The notes under the pieces are model-generated. The model worked only from the letters and a program-made list of their open reading frames with translations, made no database searches and was not told the DNA's origin. The position numbers and the translations under genes were made by a program. A stretch of 64,000 nucleotides of DNA from Sorex araneus (taxonomy: Eukaryota; Chordata; Mammalia; Eulipotyphla; Soricidae): assembly GCF_027595985.1 (NCBI RefSeq), contig NC_073303.1, positions 98,689,999 to 98,753,998 on the forward strand, given 5' to 3'. How positions within the stretch are numbered: position 1 is the stretch's first letter; every line of letters starts with the position of its first letter. Shown one piece after another: positions 31,171-43,902 of this stretch.

Positions 31171-33172
31171 CTGATAGTGAAATCTTATTTTACATTATAG
31201 GTAACTATCCAAGGAGTAACTGTGCCATAGTATTTAGAAATATGTATTCTAAATGTGTTTTGATAAATTAGGCTTGATTTTAAAGTCCTCTTGAAGCTGA
31301 ACTAGATGAATGGCCAATTCCAGGAACCTATTCCAGCTTCTGGCAGAAGGGGGCACTCTTGCACTTTCCTTAGATCATTGTAAGCACAAGGAGGGAAGGG
31401 ACAAACTGTATCTCTAGATTCTGTTTAATTCTTAACTTAAGGTGGGGGTGGGGTGGGGTTTCACTGTACCCGTTCTCTGAGACTGATCATTTTCTCACTC
31501 CCCCAAGACCAAAAGATTAAGGTCAGGCTAATCTTTGCCAGAGTTTCCCCTCCTCCCCCTCCCCCTTGCACACCCCAGGACCTACAGAAGTTGAGCCCAC
31601 TAGATAGGTACAAAAAGGATCAGAAACCATCTGAGTCTTGGATGACCCATGTGTGTTGGCATGGTGCACTGTAGCGAGTTATCCTCCTGTCTTCCATCAG
31701 ATATGAAAAACATGGTATTGAACTGTGGGTTCCGGGAGATAAAGTTTTAAGACCCCAGTTGGCTTGTCAATGATGGCTAGTCTTAATGATGCTGCTCGTT
31801 TGTACTGTTGGCAAGTTATGGGAAGATGTCATGGACAGAATGGACCCCATTAGTTTCAGTTTCCATCACGTCTGAATATCTGAAACCCTGAAGAGAGGAA
31901 TGAAAAATGGGAAAACACAGCGTTGTCCAAAAAAAAAAAAAAACAGCCACACCTCTTGGGAGAACAGTACAAGGAATCCGACAATGATAGTAATTTATCA
32001 TCTTTGTTTAATTGTGCTCTCTCTTTCTACATGTTATATGCATACATATGGAGGTAGCCTTTTCTGAATTATTTTAGAATAATTTAGTAAAAACCTGCTG
32101 ACATTATAAACCTACAATAAACCTACCGACATTATGCTCTTTACTCCCAAAACCATCTCGCTCTCTTTTTAAAAGATATTCTTTTATATAACTTAGAATA
32201 GGAATAAATATGAAAGAAAAATAATATCCCTAGCAAAAATATTCATAGATTCTGATTCAGAAGTGCAAATTGGCTCAATAACAAATAATACAGCAAAAGT
32301 GAAAGGGTCATAGGTTGAATTTATTCCTATCTGTTTAGCCTTCTTTAGGCTAGGACGGATTCTCAGTATTTGTCTTTTATGACAATGGCAATTCAGAAAA
32401 GTACAAATTAAATAGGTTGCAGAATGTTTTTCAATATAGTTTTCTCTACAGTTTCCTTACAATCACATGTAGGTAATGCATTTTCAACTGCATACCTTAG
32501 AAATGATGCTTAGTTCTTTTCCATGCATTGTATCAGGAGGCCAGTATGTGATACTGATTTCTTTCCTTAGTGCTGATGTTAACTTGAAGGTGGTATCTTC
32601 CAGATTTCTCCGCAGTAAATTTATAGTGTTCCTCTTTATAATTGATGATTGTCTTATCAGAATATATTTTTTGTAAGCAGTCTGCAACTCTTCAGGTTTT
32701 ATCACTAATTTTATCATGCATTAATGATTCTCTTCTCACCTGACTTGGTGATTAATATAATGGTTGCTAAATGGTAATGTTCATCATTCTTTCAATATTC
32801 ATTAGTTTTTACACTATGAGAAAAAAAAATGTCTTCCATTCTGCATTTATTTACTTTGAAATCGGTTACATAATGGTTTGAACTCTTGGGCACAAGACAT
32901 GTGAAATGGTAATCAGATGATGAAGTTGGGCTTTGTAGTTTATATAAAATGGCAGCATCCATTTCTCTCATTTATATTTCTCAGGTAGCCAATATAGACA
33001 TAGATACAGGGTGCTTCAATTACCACAAAGGAAACTGAGATCACAGAGACTGGTATCGTCAATATCACCTACCTTGTTATAAGGTCAAACTACCTTTGTT
33101 AGCTCCTTGAGGAAGTGAAGGAGGAGGGCAGGTGCCTAGGTGGATCTTAGAAGATCACTTAACCACTAAGTC
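31171..33172. other. Unique sequence
   Basis: Includes a pyrimidine tract at 31545-31570 and an A run at 31929-31942. No credible gene. Confidence 0.4.
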
Positions 33173-33185
33173 CAGAATTCCTCAA

Positions 33186-33426
33186 TCATTGTCATCATCA
33201 TCACTGTCATCCCATTGCTCATTGATTTGTCGAGCACCAGTAACGTCTTCATTGTGAGACTTGTTGTTACTGTTTTTGGAATATCCAATACGCCACGGGG
33301 AGCTTGCCAGGCTCTGCTGTGCGGGCGAGATACTCTCGGTAGCTTGCCGGGCTCTCCGAGAGGGGTGGAGGAATCGAACCCAGGTCGGCCATGTGCAAGG
33401 CGAACACCCTACCCGCTGCACTATCG
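33186..33426 (-). mobile_element. SINE2 with imperfect TSD
   Basis: Near-identical 13-bp flanks CAGAATTCCTCAA (33173-33185) and CAGAACTCCTCAA (33427-33439). Full body and head. The tail is ATG/ATC-rich (TCATCATCATCACTGTCATCCC on the + strand). Confidence 0.9.
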
Positions 33427-33439
33427 CAGAACTCCTCAA

Positions 33440-33870
33440 CACTAGTTCATTATCTGAAAAGGTAATGAGTGAGTAAGTGACTGAATAAGAAAGCATTCTG
33501 TTTGCTTATATTTCTCTCCTGCCTTCCTGTCAGCTCCTAGAGGTCTTAGCTTTCCCTGTAAGAGCAGAGTCCCTAAGGGGAAGGCAGCAAGCCATATTAC
33601 ACGGAACTCTCTCCAGGGTTTGAAGAGACTAAGACTGGGTAAGAAAATAAACAGTCTGGGCCTTTGAAAGTCCAAATTAGGGGACAGTGGCATAAACCAA
33701 ATGGAAGGAGTACAGAAAGTTCCCTGAGGTTCCCAAGAGCGTTTCCTGATAGTAACCTTTCTCTACTCTTTGTTGGCATTTGAGGTGAGAGTGGCAGTAT
33801 CCATACTATGTTCTTCTCTTTGGTCTCATGTCTTTGGGTCAATGAGTTGTACTTTCTTCCATCAAAAATG
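33440..33870. other. Unique sequence
   Basis: Nothing recognised. Confidence 0.4.
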
Positions 33871-33880
33871 CTGGTGATCG

Positions 33881-34047
33881 GGACTGGAGCAGTAGAACAG
33901 TGGGTAGGGCATTTGCCTTGCACGCGGCTGACCCGGGTTCAATTCCTAGCATCTCATATGGTCTCCTGAGCACTGCCAGGAGTGATTCCTGAGTGCAAAG
34001 CCAGGAGTAAACCCTGAGTTTCGCCGGGTGTTCAAAAAAAGAAAAAA

Positions 34048-34051
<4 letters not shown>
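33881..34051 (+). mobile_element. SOR SINE with tail grown into (TA)n
   Basis: Full-length element with B box GGTTCAATTCC. Its A tail passes directly into a TA microsatellite. Flanks CTGGTGATC (33871-33879) and CTAGTGATC (34098-34106) are an imperfect TSD outside the microsatellite. Confidence 0.9.

Positions 34052-34095
<44 letters not shown>
34052..34095. repeat. (TA)n microsatellite
   Basis: About 21 TA units inside the TSD of the preceding SINE, hence derived from its tail. Confidence 0.95.
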
Positions 34096-34098
<3 letters not shown>

Positions 34099-34192
34099 TA
34101 GTGATCCTGCTCAAAATTTACTAGCAGCTGTAAAAGGCATCCCACAAAGGGAACACATCTTTGAAAACGCATTATGCTCATTTTCCATTAAT

Positions 34193-34348
34193 GTTTTGGA
34201 GGTCACACCCAGTAATGCTCAGGGTTCTGCTCTTAGGAGTCACTCCTGGTGGTGCTTGGGACGCCATATGGGGGTGACTGGGATCAAAGCCAAGTCAGCC
34301 TTGTGCAGTGAAAGAGCCCTGCCTACTGTACTTCTGTATGGCTTCATT
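34193..34348 (-). mobile_element. Old SOR SINE
   Basis: GGAGGTCACACCCAGTAATGCTCAGG, GGTGGTGCTTGGGACGCCATATGG and a diverged head. Confidence 0.75.
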
Positions 34349-34363
34349 AATAACTGTGTTTTC

Positions 34364-34516
34364 ATTTTTTTGTTTTTTGGGCCACATCTGGCTAAGGGGT
34401 CTCTCCTAGCTCTGTGCTCAGGCATGTTCAGGAAACCATATGGGATGCCAAGGATATACCCAGGGTTAGGCTCCTGTAAGACAAGTGCTCTGCCTGCTGT
34501 ATTTTCTCCAGGCCCT
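34364..34516 (-). mobile_element. Old SOR SINE
   Basis: TTTTTTGGGCCACATCTGGC, AAACCATATGGGATGCCAAGG, ending TTTTCTCCAGGCCC. Adjacent to, but separate from, the preceding copy. Confidence 0.75.
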
Positions 34517-34747
34517 TGTTAGTAAATTTTTTAAAGTGGTGTCCCATAAGGCACTGTGGGTGGCTGTCACAGATTGCTGGAGCACAAGTTCAAGACTCTT
34601 GTATCCAATATAAATTAACTTTGCTGACTTCTGAGGATATGGATAGCATCCAACTAGCATCCTTGGAATCTATCACTGGTCACAACCATGTCAGAGAAAG
34701 GAAAAGTGGAGAGCTTCTAGGAAAAACCTTTGCTTCTGTGGGAGAAT

Positions 34748-34995
34748 GCACTGTAGCACTGTCGTCCGGTAGTTCCTCCATTTGCTTGAGTGGGCACCAG
34801 TAATGCCTCCATTGTGAGACTTGTTGTTACTGTTTTTGGCATATCGAATATGCCACGGGTAGCTTGCCAGGCTCTGCTGTGCAGGCAGAATACTCTTGGT
34901 AGCTTGCCGGGCTCTCTGAAAGGGATGGAGGAATCGAACCCGGGTCGACTGTGTGCAAGGCAAATGCCCTACCCGCTGTGCTATTGCTCCAGCCC
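34748..34995 (-). mobile_element. SINE2 with TSD
   Basis: Flanked by TCTGTGGGAGAAT (34735-34747) and TCTGTAGGAGAAT (34996-35008). Full head and body; the terminal segment is partly rearranged (GCACTGTAGCACTGTCGTCC on the + strand). Confidence 0.92.
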
Positions 34996-35267
34996 TCTGT
35001 AGGAGAATATAGGCAAAAATTGTTTTTCAAACACTTGATCAATTTGTTGAAAAAGTTAAACAATGTTGTTAGGTAGGGACTCCCTTCCTCTCCCAAGTCC
35101 CGGTCCCTTCCAGGACAGGGTGGGTTGGGAGGCCTGCAGGTCGTCTCACACAGCCCTAAGGCAGAAAGTTGTTCTTGATATTCCAAGGATATCTCGGCTT
35201 ACTCTCATCCCAAAACGAGCATAAGTCTGACAGATCTAGTACCACTGCTCCTCTGGCAGCAATAACT

Positions 35268-35301
35268 ATCATTCATTCATTCATTCATTCATTCATTCAT
35301 T
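35268..35301. repeat. (ATTC)n microsatellite
   Basis: Eight uninterrupted ATTC units. Confidence 0.95.
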
Positions 35302-35407
35302 CTAAAAGCCCCAATCCTGACCCCCACCTGAAAAACCTACCTGCTCTGACTCATCTCTCATGCATCACTTCCCAGTCTTCTCTCCCCTGTTCTTTGTGCC
35401 TTTCCAA

Positions 35408-35580
35408 CCAGGCAAGTTTTGTTTTTGTCTGGGGGCCACATTCAGTGATGCTCAGGTGCTACTCCTGGTTATCTGCTAAAGAATTACTCCTGGCAGTGTT
35501 CAGGGAATCGCATAGGATATTTGGGGATTGAACCCAGGTCAACCCCATGCCCTATCCAATGTACTATTTCACCAGCCCCA
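35408..35580 (-). mobile_element. SOR SINE
   Basis: GGGGGCCACATTCAGTGATGC, TTACTCCTGGCAGTGTTCAGG, GGGATTGAACCCAGGTCAACC, TTTCACCAGCCCC. Confidence 0.88.
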
Positions 35581-37390
35581 ACTAGGCTAGTTTTGTTGTC
35601 CCTTGTAGCAGAGGGGGCAATGCTGTTTTAGGCTGTGGCTTTCCTACCAGATAGGATCACACAACAGACCTCTCATCCCCTTCACATCTATGCTCAAATT
35701 CCATCTTTCCAAGAAGGCCCATCCTCCCGAGTCTCTTTGCCCCATCTTTCTGTTCTTCCGGTGCCTCTATGATTTATTTCACTTATTACCTTTGAGCACA
35801 TGATCCAGTTTATTTGTTTAAATAAATGTCTGAAGAGATATAATTATTCACAGAATGCAACCATCAGTGTAGAGGTCTTCCTTTTATTTATGTAAATATG
35901 CAAAGTGCCTAGAATGGTGGGTACAACGTGAAAACTTGTTGAATGAATAAAAGGGTTCTTTTTTTCCTGCCCAAGTGGTTCATTGGACTTTGAGGCAATG
36001 TGGCAGTCAAGAAATAAAACTTAACCAAGAAATTTCTGCCTGATTTCATAGGTGTGGGTGATATTCGGAGGTGGGAGTGAGCAGCCCATTCACCTTTTGA
36101 TGAAAAGCCAACCCCCGCCCCGGAGGAAGGAGGTTATGTAACCCTGAAGCTTTTCCTAATCGGTTGTACCCGAGAAGGTTGAGGAAACCTGACTGGTCAG
36201 AAGATAGTCTCCCACCTAAATTTCTCCAGCTTCCTGTTCTAGGAATGACTAGCCACAAAAGTCAGAGAGAAACCAACGGAAAAACAAGTTTCCTCCAATC
36301 TCTCCTTGCACCTTGAGCATTGAGGTTTATGAAGATTACGGTAAAGCTTATCCAAGAGAACTGTGACCACAATCCTGCCACGGCTTCTTCCCCTGGCTGG
36401 TGGTGATGCAAGGGCCAGGACTGAAAGGAGGGCAATGGGGTATCCGGAGTGGGGGACCTCAAAGAAAATGTATCTTAAAAAAATATGAACTGCTCTGAAA
36501 GATCCAGCCTAGCAACTTCCTGAAGAGGAACCGCATCTTGTTGGTTTCCCATCCCCTAGCTCTCCTTCTCCTTTCCAGCTCTCTGACTTCCCACAATCCC
36601 CACTAGAAAAGATCAGTATCTTGTTTACTGATTGGGCTCTGTGACAAGGAGACAGACGGGGGACTAGGATTCAAAGGCAGACATACATTTGGGATGACAT
36701 TCCCGTTCAAGTTCCTGTGTTCACTATCTGCGTGGGATAGCAAACAGCTGTGTGTAGGGGTGCCCACTGGGGTCAAGGTTGTGGCAGTATTTCAAATGAA
36801 AGGGAAATTTGGCGCTCCTGTAGTATCTTAGGTATAGCCCATAGCTAATGCTTTCACATGTTTGCTAGTTAGCTAATGTGTCGTGCCTGTGCAGAACCAG
36901 AGCTATTCTTTCTAAATGGAGCATGAACTAACTAAGGAACAGGAGAGAGGATTTTGTGAATTCGCTGTGTTTCCTTAAGTTGAAAATTTCAGCTGGGTCT
37001 GGAGTTTGATGAACAGGATTGATCACTGAGGAAGTGATCACGGGACTGAACTTCAGACAAAAAAGAATTTTTCGTGTATTATTTGTAATTTTTGAATATT
37101 TTAATAATAGTTGCTACATTTCCATAGTCAACTTTCATGAGTCTGACTCTCTGTCATATATTTGAAATTTCCATGTTTTAGATATTCATTCTCATTTATT
37201 CTCAATAGATATATTTCTATAATACATTAATTCCTTTACCACTTTCTTCTAAAAAAGCTTTTTATTTGTTTTAATCAAGTTTTAAAGAGGTTTAAAACCT
37301 TTTAAAGAGGTTTTTGCTATATTTACACACATGTATGTATATATGAATATATATATTCCAGATAGTCAAAACAAAGTATTATGATACGCT
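35581..37390. other. Unique sequence
   Basis: No repeat or gene recognised. Short frames at 36046-36462 (minus) are not family-like. Confidence 0.4.
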
Positions 37391-37393
37391 TGC

Positions 37394-37730
37394 TTTTTTA
37401 AAAAAATATTAATTCACTGTGAGATATAGTTATAAGCTTTCATGTCTGAGTTACAATCACACAATGATCAAACACCCATCCCTCCACCAGTGCATATTCC
37501 CCACCACCAATACCCCAGTATAACCCCCCTTTCCAACCCTCGCACCGCCTCCATGGCAGACAATATTTCCCATATTCTCTCTCTACTTTTGGGCATTATG
37601 ATTTGCAATGCAGATACTGAGAGGTTATCATGTTTGGTCCATTATCTACTTTTGACACACATCGCCCATCCTGACCGATTCCTCCAACCATCATTTTCTT
37701 AGTGATCCCTCCTCTAATATCACACTCCTC
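37394..37730 (-). mobile_element. Truncated L1 3' end
   Basis: T/A-rich tail, ATTCACTGTGAGATATAG, CATCCCTCCACCAGTGC, a C-rich block, then GGCATTATGATTTGCAATGCAG. Similar to the old L1 3' UTR at 9240-9560. Confidence 0.85.
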
Positions 37731-37867
37731 TATGGGTCTTCAGTGTCATAAATTTTCATATCACATATATGCATATATTTGAAATTATACATTAAAGAAT
37801 TATTGTTTTCTGGGCAACAGTCATATACTTTACATATTTGCCCTTTTCATTTCCTTTTATGGAATGC

Positions 37868-38260
37868 ATTTTTAAATTGAATAACAATGAGATACACATA
37901 TACAAGGTTGTTCATGACTGGGTTTCAGTCTTGCAATGTTCCAATATCCATCTCTTCACCAGTATACATTTCCCACCACCAGTGTTCCAAGTTTCACCCC
38001 ATCACCCTCGACACCTGCTCCCACCCCCTAAAGCCTGTCTCTATTGCAGGCACTTTTCTTCTCTCTCTATTTCTCTGTATGTCTGTCTGTCTGTCTCTCT
38101 CCCCCTCTCTCTTTCCTTCTGAGCATTATGGTTTGACATATAGATACTGAGGGGTTATCATGTATATCCCTTTACCTACTTTCAGTACTAAGTTCTTGTC
38201 CAGAGTGATCATTTGCAACAATTTTATTTTGACTAGATGGACTCTGTTTGCTTTTGTTTT
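37868..38260 (-). mobile_element. Truncated L1 3' end, second copy
   Basis: AACAATGAGATACACATA, TCTTCACCAGTATACATTTCCC, a CT-rich stretch (38057-38118) and TATAGATACTGAGGGGTTATC. Close to the 9240-9560 element. It lies 140 bp from the preceding copy but repeats the same region, so the two are independent insertions. Confidence 0.85.
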
Positions 38261-38261
38261 A

Positions 38262-38724
38262 ATACAGCTATGCTCTCGACGAATTTTATATTGTTTCATC
38301 AAAAAGCAAGTTTATTTATTTAATTTTTAGAAGATAATTCAAGTTTATTTAACTTTAGTTTTTGAAATGTATTTTTCTGCATTATAGCATGGTGATAGTT
38401 ATTTGCTTTTAGCACTTTCCCAGTGGGATTTCTCTCATCTTGTTAACACCTGTTGAGAAATATCATGTCAACATTATTACTGATACTATAATGTAATAAG
38501 ATATCTTTTATCCAAGTTTGTCTAGTCATTTTCGATCACCTTATCTTACTGTTGTTGATCATTTACTCTACTATTCCCCCAGACCTTGAGGTGAGATTTT
38601 TGGATTTGTTCTGCTTTTAATTTATAGTATTATTTGAGTTTGTGGCTGATGCTATAGTATTGGGAAATTATCATCAGTAATTGTCTCTTCAGTTATTGTT
38701 CTGGCATACTTTTCCTTTCTCATT
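38262..38724. other. Unique AT-rich sequence
   Basis: Nothing recognised. Confidence 0.4.
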
Positions 38725-38736
38725 TTAGAATTTCAT

Positions 38737-38980
38737 CACTGTATCATTGTCATCCCACTGCTTATTGATTTGTTTGAGCGGGCACCAGTAACATCTCCAT
38801 TGTGAGACTTGTTACTGTTTTTGGCATATCGAATATGCCATGGGTAGCTTGCCAGGTCCTGCCATGCGGGCAGGATACTCTCAGTAGCTTGCCAGGCTCT
38901 TTGAGAGGGGTGGACGAATCGAACCCGGGTTGGCCCTGTGCAAGGCAAATGCCCTACCTGCTGTGCTATCACTCCAGCCC
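38737..38980 (-). mobile_element. SINE2 with exact TSD
   Basis: Exact 12-bp duplications TTAGAATTTCAT (38725-38736, 38981-38992). Complete head, body and RTE-like terminus. Confidence 0.95.
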
Positions 38981-39298
38981 TTAGAATTTCATATGTACAT
39001 TATTCTTTCTTACTTTTTACATGCTTTCCTTCCAACCTTTTTTCCCCCTGATTTTCAACTTTTATTTTATACTATTGTGTTTCAATTCAGATTATTAACT
39101 ACTGATATATCTTCTAAAGAACTGTTTTATAAGCCATAGGTAACTATTATACATGTTAATTGCATTCCACAATTTAGTTATTGCATTTTGCAGTACAAGA
39201 AATTCCATTCAATTACATTCTAAAAGTAAAACCTTTAGTCCTAAAAGTTCTCTGATAATGTTTACAATTTGTGTGTGTGTATGTGTGCTTCTTTTAAC

Positions 39299-39452
39299 TT
39301 ACTTGACTGCACCTAGCACTACATAGGGCCAATTCTTGTCTCTGTGCTCAGGAGTCAGTTTTTGCAGTCTGGTGTGGGGGTGGAAGGGCTGAACCCAGGT
39401 GGCTGCGTACAAGACGAGTGCCTTACCCTCTGTACTATTGTTCCAGCTCTGT
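39299..39452 (-). mobile_element. Old SOR SINE
   Basis: GACTGCACCTAGCACTACATAGGG, GTGCTCAGGAGTCAG, GCTGAACCCAGGTGGCTGCG, ATTGTTCCAGCTC. Confidence 0.75.
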
Positions 39453-39948
39453 ATAGTTTGTGTTCTTGAATATAAAAACAGTCTTGTTCCCACAAGTCTG
39501 GACTTACTGAACATAACCGTAGGTGCATTTATTTCTACTGTCAATTTCTACTGTTTTAGACCCATTTTAGACCCTTCTTGTTACTAATAATGACTAAAAA
39601 TGCTAAACTTTTTTTAAATATGAAGAAACACAAAAGTTCTGATTATGTTCATTGAATTGGATATGTTTTTTATTTCCTCTTCAGTTGATTTATAAAATTA
39701 ATCAGGGAATGAGAAATAATCAACTATCAGTGAGAAGACACTGCAGTCAATACTAGAAAAGTAAGGAGGTATTTTTATGTGACTTTTACCCATTTAATTT
39801 TCTTTCATTTTTCCCTAGTCCAATTCTGAGTTGGAACCTAGTTATAACTTCTCTAGAGTTATGGTCAAAATGTTTCGACTTTAGTTTTTTAATTCATTGC
39901 TATTTGGTCATTGTCATCAGATTAAACTCTAAAACTTCCCTTCTTGTT
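39453..39948. other. Unique sequence
   Basis: Nothing recognised. Confidence 0.4.
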
Positions 39949-39963
39949 ACTTCACTTTTTTTT

Positions 39964-40149
39964 TTTAATTTTTTAATTTTTTTTTTCTTTTTGGGTCACA
40001 ACCAGCGATGCTCAGGGGTTACTCCTGGCTTTGCACTCAGGAATTACTCCTGGCGGTGCTTGGGGGACCATATGTGATGCCGGGGATCAAACCCAGGTCG
40101 GCCGCGTGCAAGCCAAACGCCCTACCCACTGTGCTATCGCTCAGGCCCC
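39964..40149 (-). mobile_element. SOR SINE, young copy with TSD
   Basis: Exact 15-bp duplications ACTTCACTTTTTTTT (39949-39963, 40150-40164); junction TTTT/AATT is the canonical L1 endonuclease site. Long T tail, intact body and head. Confidence 0.95.
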
Positions 40150-40365
40150 ACTTCACTTTTTTTTAATTCAAACTCTTTAGTGAATGAGTTTGAAGAACTA
40201 AGATTCAAGAAAAAACAACTTTTACTTCTTTAATGGATTTTCAAGTATCATAGGAGACAAATGGAACAACAAAATTAGTTGGTAGGCAAATTCAACTCTA
40301 CCTTTCCAAGTTAATTATGAGTGGAACACATTGCTGATTAGTGATGACTGATCCAAAAAGAAACT

Positions 40366-40500
40366 ATTGGGCCAGTGATTAGGGCACTGGCCTTGCATTC
40401 CCATATAGTTCTTGGGAGAACCAACCAGGAGGATTCCTGAATGCAGAGCCAGGAGTATCCCCTGAATGTTGCCAGGTAGTGCCAAAACCAAGAAAAAAAG
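40366..40500 (+). mobile_element. Internally deleted SOR SINE
   Basis: TTGGGCCAGTGATTAGGGCA, CCTTGCATTCCCATATAG: the segment from anticodon arm to B box is gone, joining TTGCA to CCCATAT. Body and A tail follow. Confidence 0.75.
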
Positions 40501-40551
40501 ATACTATCATTGTCAGAAGTTCCCATTAATTTTTTTAAAATTTCACACAAC

Positions 40552-40706
40552 ATTTTTGGGGGACTGTACCTAACAATTCTCAGGGGTTACTCCTGGCTCT
40601 GCATTCAGGAATCACTACTGGCGGTGCTCGAGAGATCATTTGGGTTATAGGGGATTAACTCTAGTCATTCACATACTCGGTCACATGTACTATCTCCAGC
40701 CCCAGG
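40552..40706 (-). mobile_element. Old SOR SINE
   Basis: TCTCAGGGGTTACTCCTGGCTC, GGCGGTGCTCGAGAGATCATTTGG, TACTATCTCCAGCCCC. Confidence 0.82.
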
Positions 40707-41159
40707 AATTTCCCTTTTGAGGGAAATTTAACTTTTTATATTTGTTACAATGAGAATTATCCATTAATTATAAAAAATTCTCACCAATTATAGGGTTTAA
40801 CATCTTGTTGCTAGCATATAGTGTGTTCATTTAAATACTTGCTCCTCCCAAGGAAGATCACACCACAGGGAGAAAATGTAATTCCAGATAACTTTTGTCT
40901 TAATGAAAACATGCTACTCTCTTGCCCTCTTCAAGTATAGATTTAATACTATATGTAAATGTGCCTTGTAAACTCTAAAGTGCTATCAAATGAATGATAT
41001 TTTATTTAATAGTTAACATTAACGCTAATAAAATATTGTCCCCTATTAAAATGCAAATGTTCTTAGGAGACTGAGACATTAAACCAATTATGCATGACTT
41101 GGTGATAAATATTTGATCAGCAAGTTTCTTGTTTAATAAATGAACTGGTGTGATGAAGT

Positions 41160-41216
41160 AGAGGGAAAGAGAGAGTGAGTGAGAGAGAGAAAGAGCAGGA
41201 GAGGGAGAGAGAGAGG
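41160..41216. repeat. GA-rich homopurine tract
   Basis: GAGAGAGA and GAGTGAGTGAG runs form a nearly pure purine strand. Confidence 0.85.
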
Positions 41217-41790
41217 TGCTTAGTCTAATAGGATCGCCTCTAATCTTGGATTGTATGAAGTCTTTCTAAGGAAGGTGACGTTAGTAAGCTGAGGTCTGAG
41301 TATAATAGGATGAGTTATCTAAGTAAGGAAAAGGGAGACCATTGGTGGGGGAGAGCTTCAGAGAAAAATAAGAGGAGGTCAAAACAGACGGAGAGAGACA
41401 GAAAATACTTGAGAGACTACAGAATGGGAAATGTGAGAGGTTCAGGGAGAGAAAACTATTAAGTGACACGTGTGTTATAAAGGAAGGACTGGAGAAAATG
41501 ACATAGGATCTGTAAGCAGGAATCAGATGATATTGGTCTTTGGGGTTGTAATAAAGACTTTGGTTTATAGTCTTAAAACAATGGTAAAAAAAAACAATGG
41601 TGAAAATTTGATGTGATTTTTACATAGTGGCAGTGAATGTGAACCAAAGTGACCCAAATGGGAACTTCCATGTATGATTATCAGATAAGCTTCATTTGGG
41701 AGGATCTAAGTTGAACATTTCCTCCTTTCTCCAAAATAAGAATGAGGGGGTGAAGAGACTGTATAGGAAATTAGTACTTACTCATTTAAA
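41217..41790. other. Unique purine-rich sequence
   Basis: Nothing recognised. Confidence 0.4.
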
Positions 41791-41794
41791 TTTA

Positions 41795-41930
41795 ATGCCC
41801 AGCACTGCATATGATCTCCCACACTGCCAGGGGTGACCCTGAACAAAAAAAGTCAGGAGTAAGCCCTGAGTACTGACAGATATGGCCCTAACCTCTGCCT
41901 TCCCCATGCCCCACCTTCAAAAAAAAATGA
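41795..41930 (+). mobile_element. Old SOR SINE, body only
   Basis: AATGCCCAGCACTGCATATGATC, CTGCCAGGGGTGACCCTGAA, AGTCAGGAGTAAGCCCTGAG, and an A run at 41920. Confidence 0.7.
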
Positions 41931-43902
41931 AAGAATCTTAAAATGAGGAGCTAAGTATCAGATGCACTATTGCATAGAAATCTTTTGCCTGATGCCTGTT
42001 TTAGAAAAAACTTTAGGAAAAAAAATTGTAGAGATGAGTGTGATAACAATGAAGCAACTTGGGTTGTTCTGACATTCAAGGTGATTCTCTTGTTATCTGT
42101 GGTAACTCATACTTCATCCCTCGGGAATACATTGGAATATGTATCCCAGAGACCTCTTTCTTCTCTTTTGCATCTCCAAAAAATTTTTAGTTGTTTTTAT
42201 TTTTTTGCAGCACTGGGGAATCAAGATGTCACTACGGGTAATACTTATCTCAGAAATGTTGGCCTGATGATTCAACATTCAGTTCAACATTACAGTGTTT
42301 CTATGGACCAGCAGTCTGGTTACCTAGCAGTGGTGGTACCGAGAATTCAGGGCCTGAGTATGGAAGCTCTCAGGCCTTTAAACTATCTCCCTGATCATTG
42401 AAGTATTTCTGATCCACACATTTCTTTTCCCAACCTTCTTTCTCTACACTCTAACAGGAGTCTTAATATGAATTTTGTTAAATCCTACGGGTATCATATT
42501 CCAAATGTTTTGGTAAAATATGTCCCTCCAGTAGTGTATAATGTAGCTTTTTAGAAACACCTGGGAACTAGAGAGGGGTCTGCAGGCCGACATTCAGCAT
42601 CTTTTTCCTGTGAGCCTGCTGATGGAGAACAGCTAAGCATGGAAACTTCTAGAAAAGTTATTGGCATTTGTCTTTATAAGGACATAGGAAATTTTCAGTA
42701 GGATTTTGGGGGGAAAGACAATGTGAAGACCTAAAGGAGTTTAATGGATGCTTGAAAATTATCAAAAGGAAGTGATATTTCTAATGCAAATTTATATGAC
42801 TTTCAAGTATTTTTAGTTCTCTCTCATGCTCCTTATGGCACCCTTGTTTAATGTGTGGGTTTTAATTGAGTGATCTATGTGAACTTTATTTGGACTTGTG
42901 GTCTCAGTTTATTTTGAGTGCTGGTGACTCTTCTGGGAACAATTGTATTTGAGGGACAGACATAGCCCTCAAATCCTTGGGTTCTCTTTATAGCAGAGGA
43001 GAAGGTAGGAAAACAAGAAAAGGGAAGGAAAGGAGGTCTTTGCACACCAGCTATAATGGAAATGTTTATGCAATTACACATATTAACTCATTTAACACCA
43101 TAGTGAACTAGAAACAAACAGTGCTTTCAACTCATTACAGATGAGTAAACTGAGGCTCATATAAAAAGAGATATATACATATATATGAGAGAGCTCAAAT
43201 ATATACATATATATTCTAGTATATTATGTTTATATACATATATATTACATATTGATCTGATGGAGTAGAAATTTATGTTATTTCCATAGTATGGTTGGGA
43301 AGAACCTTCTGAACACTCAAATGATAAGGAAGATTTGCATGGTAGAAAAAAAAGTTTTGACTATAAAGGTAACTATTTATCTTTTATCAGAGAGTTAATA
43401 TCATCACTATTTTTCCCCTTCCCCTTTGAATTTAAATAAGATAAAACCTCTGGTAATCTCTGTGTCTCAATTTTCTGATCTATGAAAAGATATACTTGCT
43501 TGAAACTACTGATTTTTTTTTAAAAACTGTAATCTGTCCAAACGACGAACTCAGAAAATACTCAAGGAATAGGAATCATTTGTGAGTTTAAGAGCTGAAA
43601 TATTAGGAAGATATTTTTCTCCTTTATCTCTTCTGTGTTCTCTTTTTATTTCTGACTAATATGGAAGAAGTTATATTGTTAACAACAACAACAAATTGGG
43701 GCCAACTCGTCTACCTGACTTACATCCCTTTGACTTTGTCAGGAACTATAGGTGAAAAAATCAGATTGACAGGCTTTAGGTTTCAAAGCCTGGAAGTTCA
43801 AACAAGAGAAACATCTGTCAATAGACTTATTTATAAGAAGGCGGAAAGAAGCTCTGAGGAGGCAGAGTACAGAGAGTCACAGAGATGCTCACTAGCTTTC
43901 AG
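41931..43902. other. Unique sequence with a TA-rich patch
   Basis: TA-rich simple sequence at 43167-43250. The open frame 41970-42401 (143 residues) shows no domain and overlaps what may be a very decayed SINE near 42190-42400; not called as a gene. Confidence 0.4.

Noticed and set aside
41970..42401. 143-residue open frame
   Set aside because: No domain, compositional signal or family resemblance; the 3' half overlaps a possibly decayed SINE.
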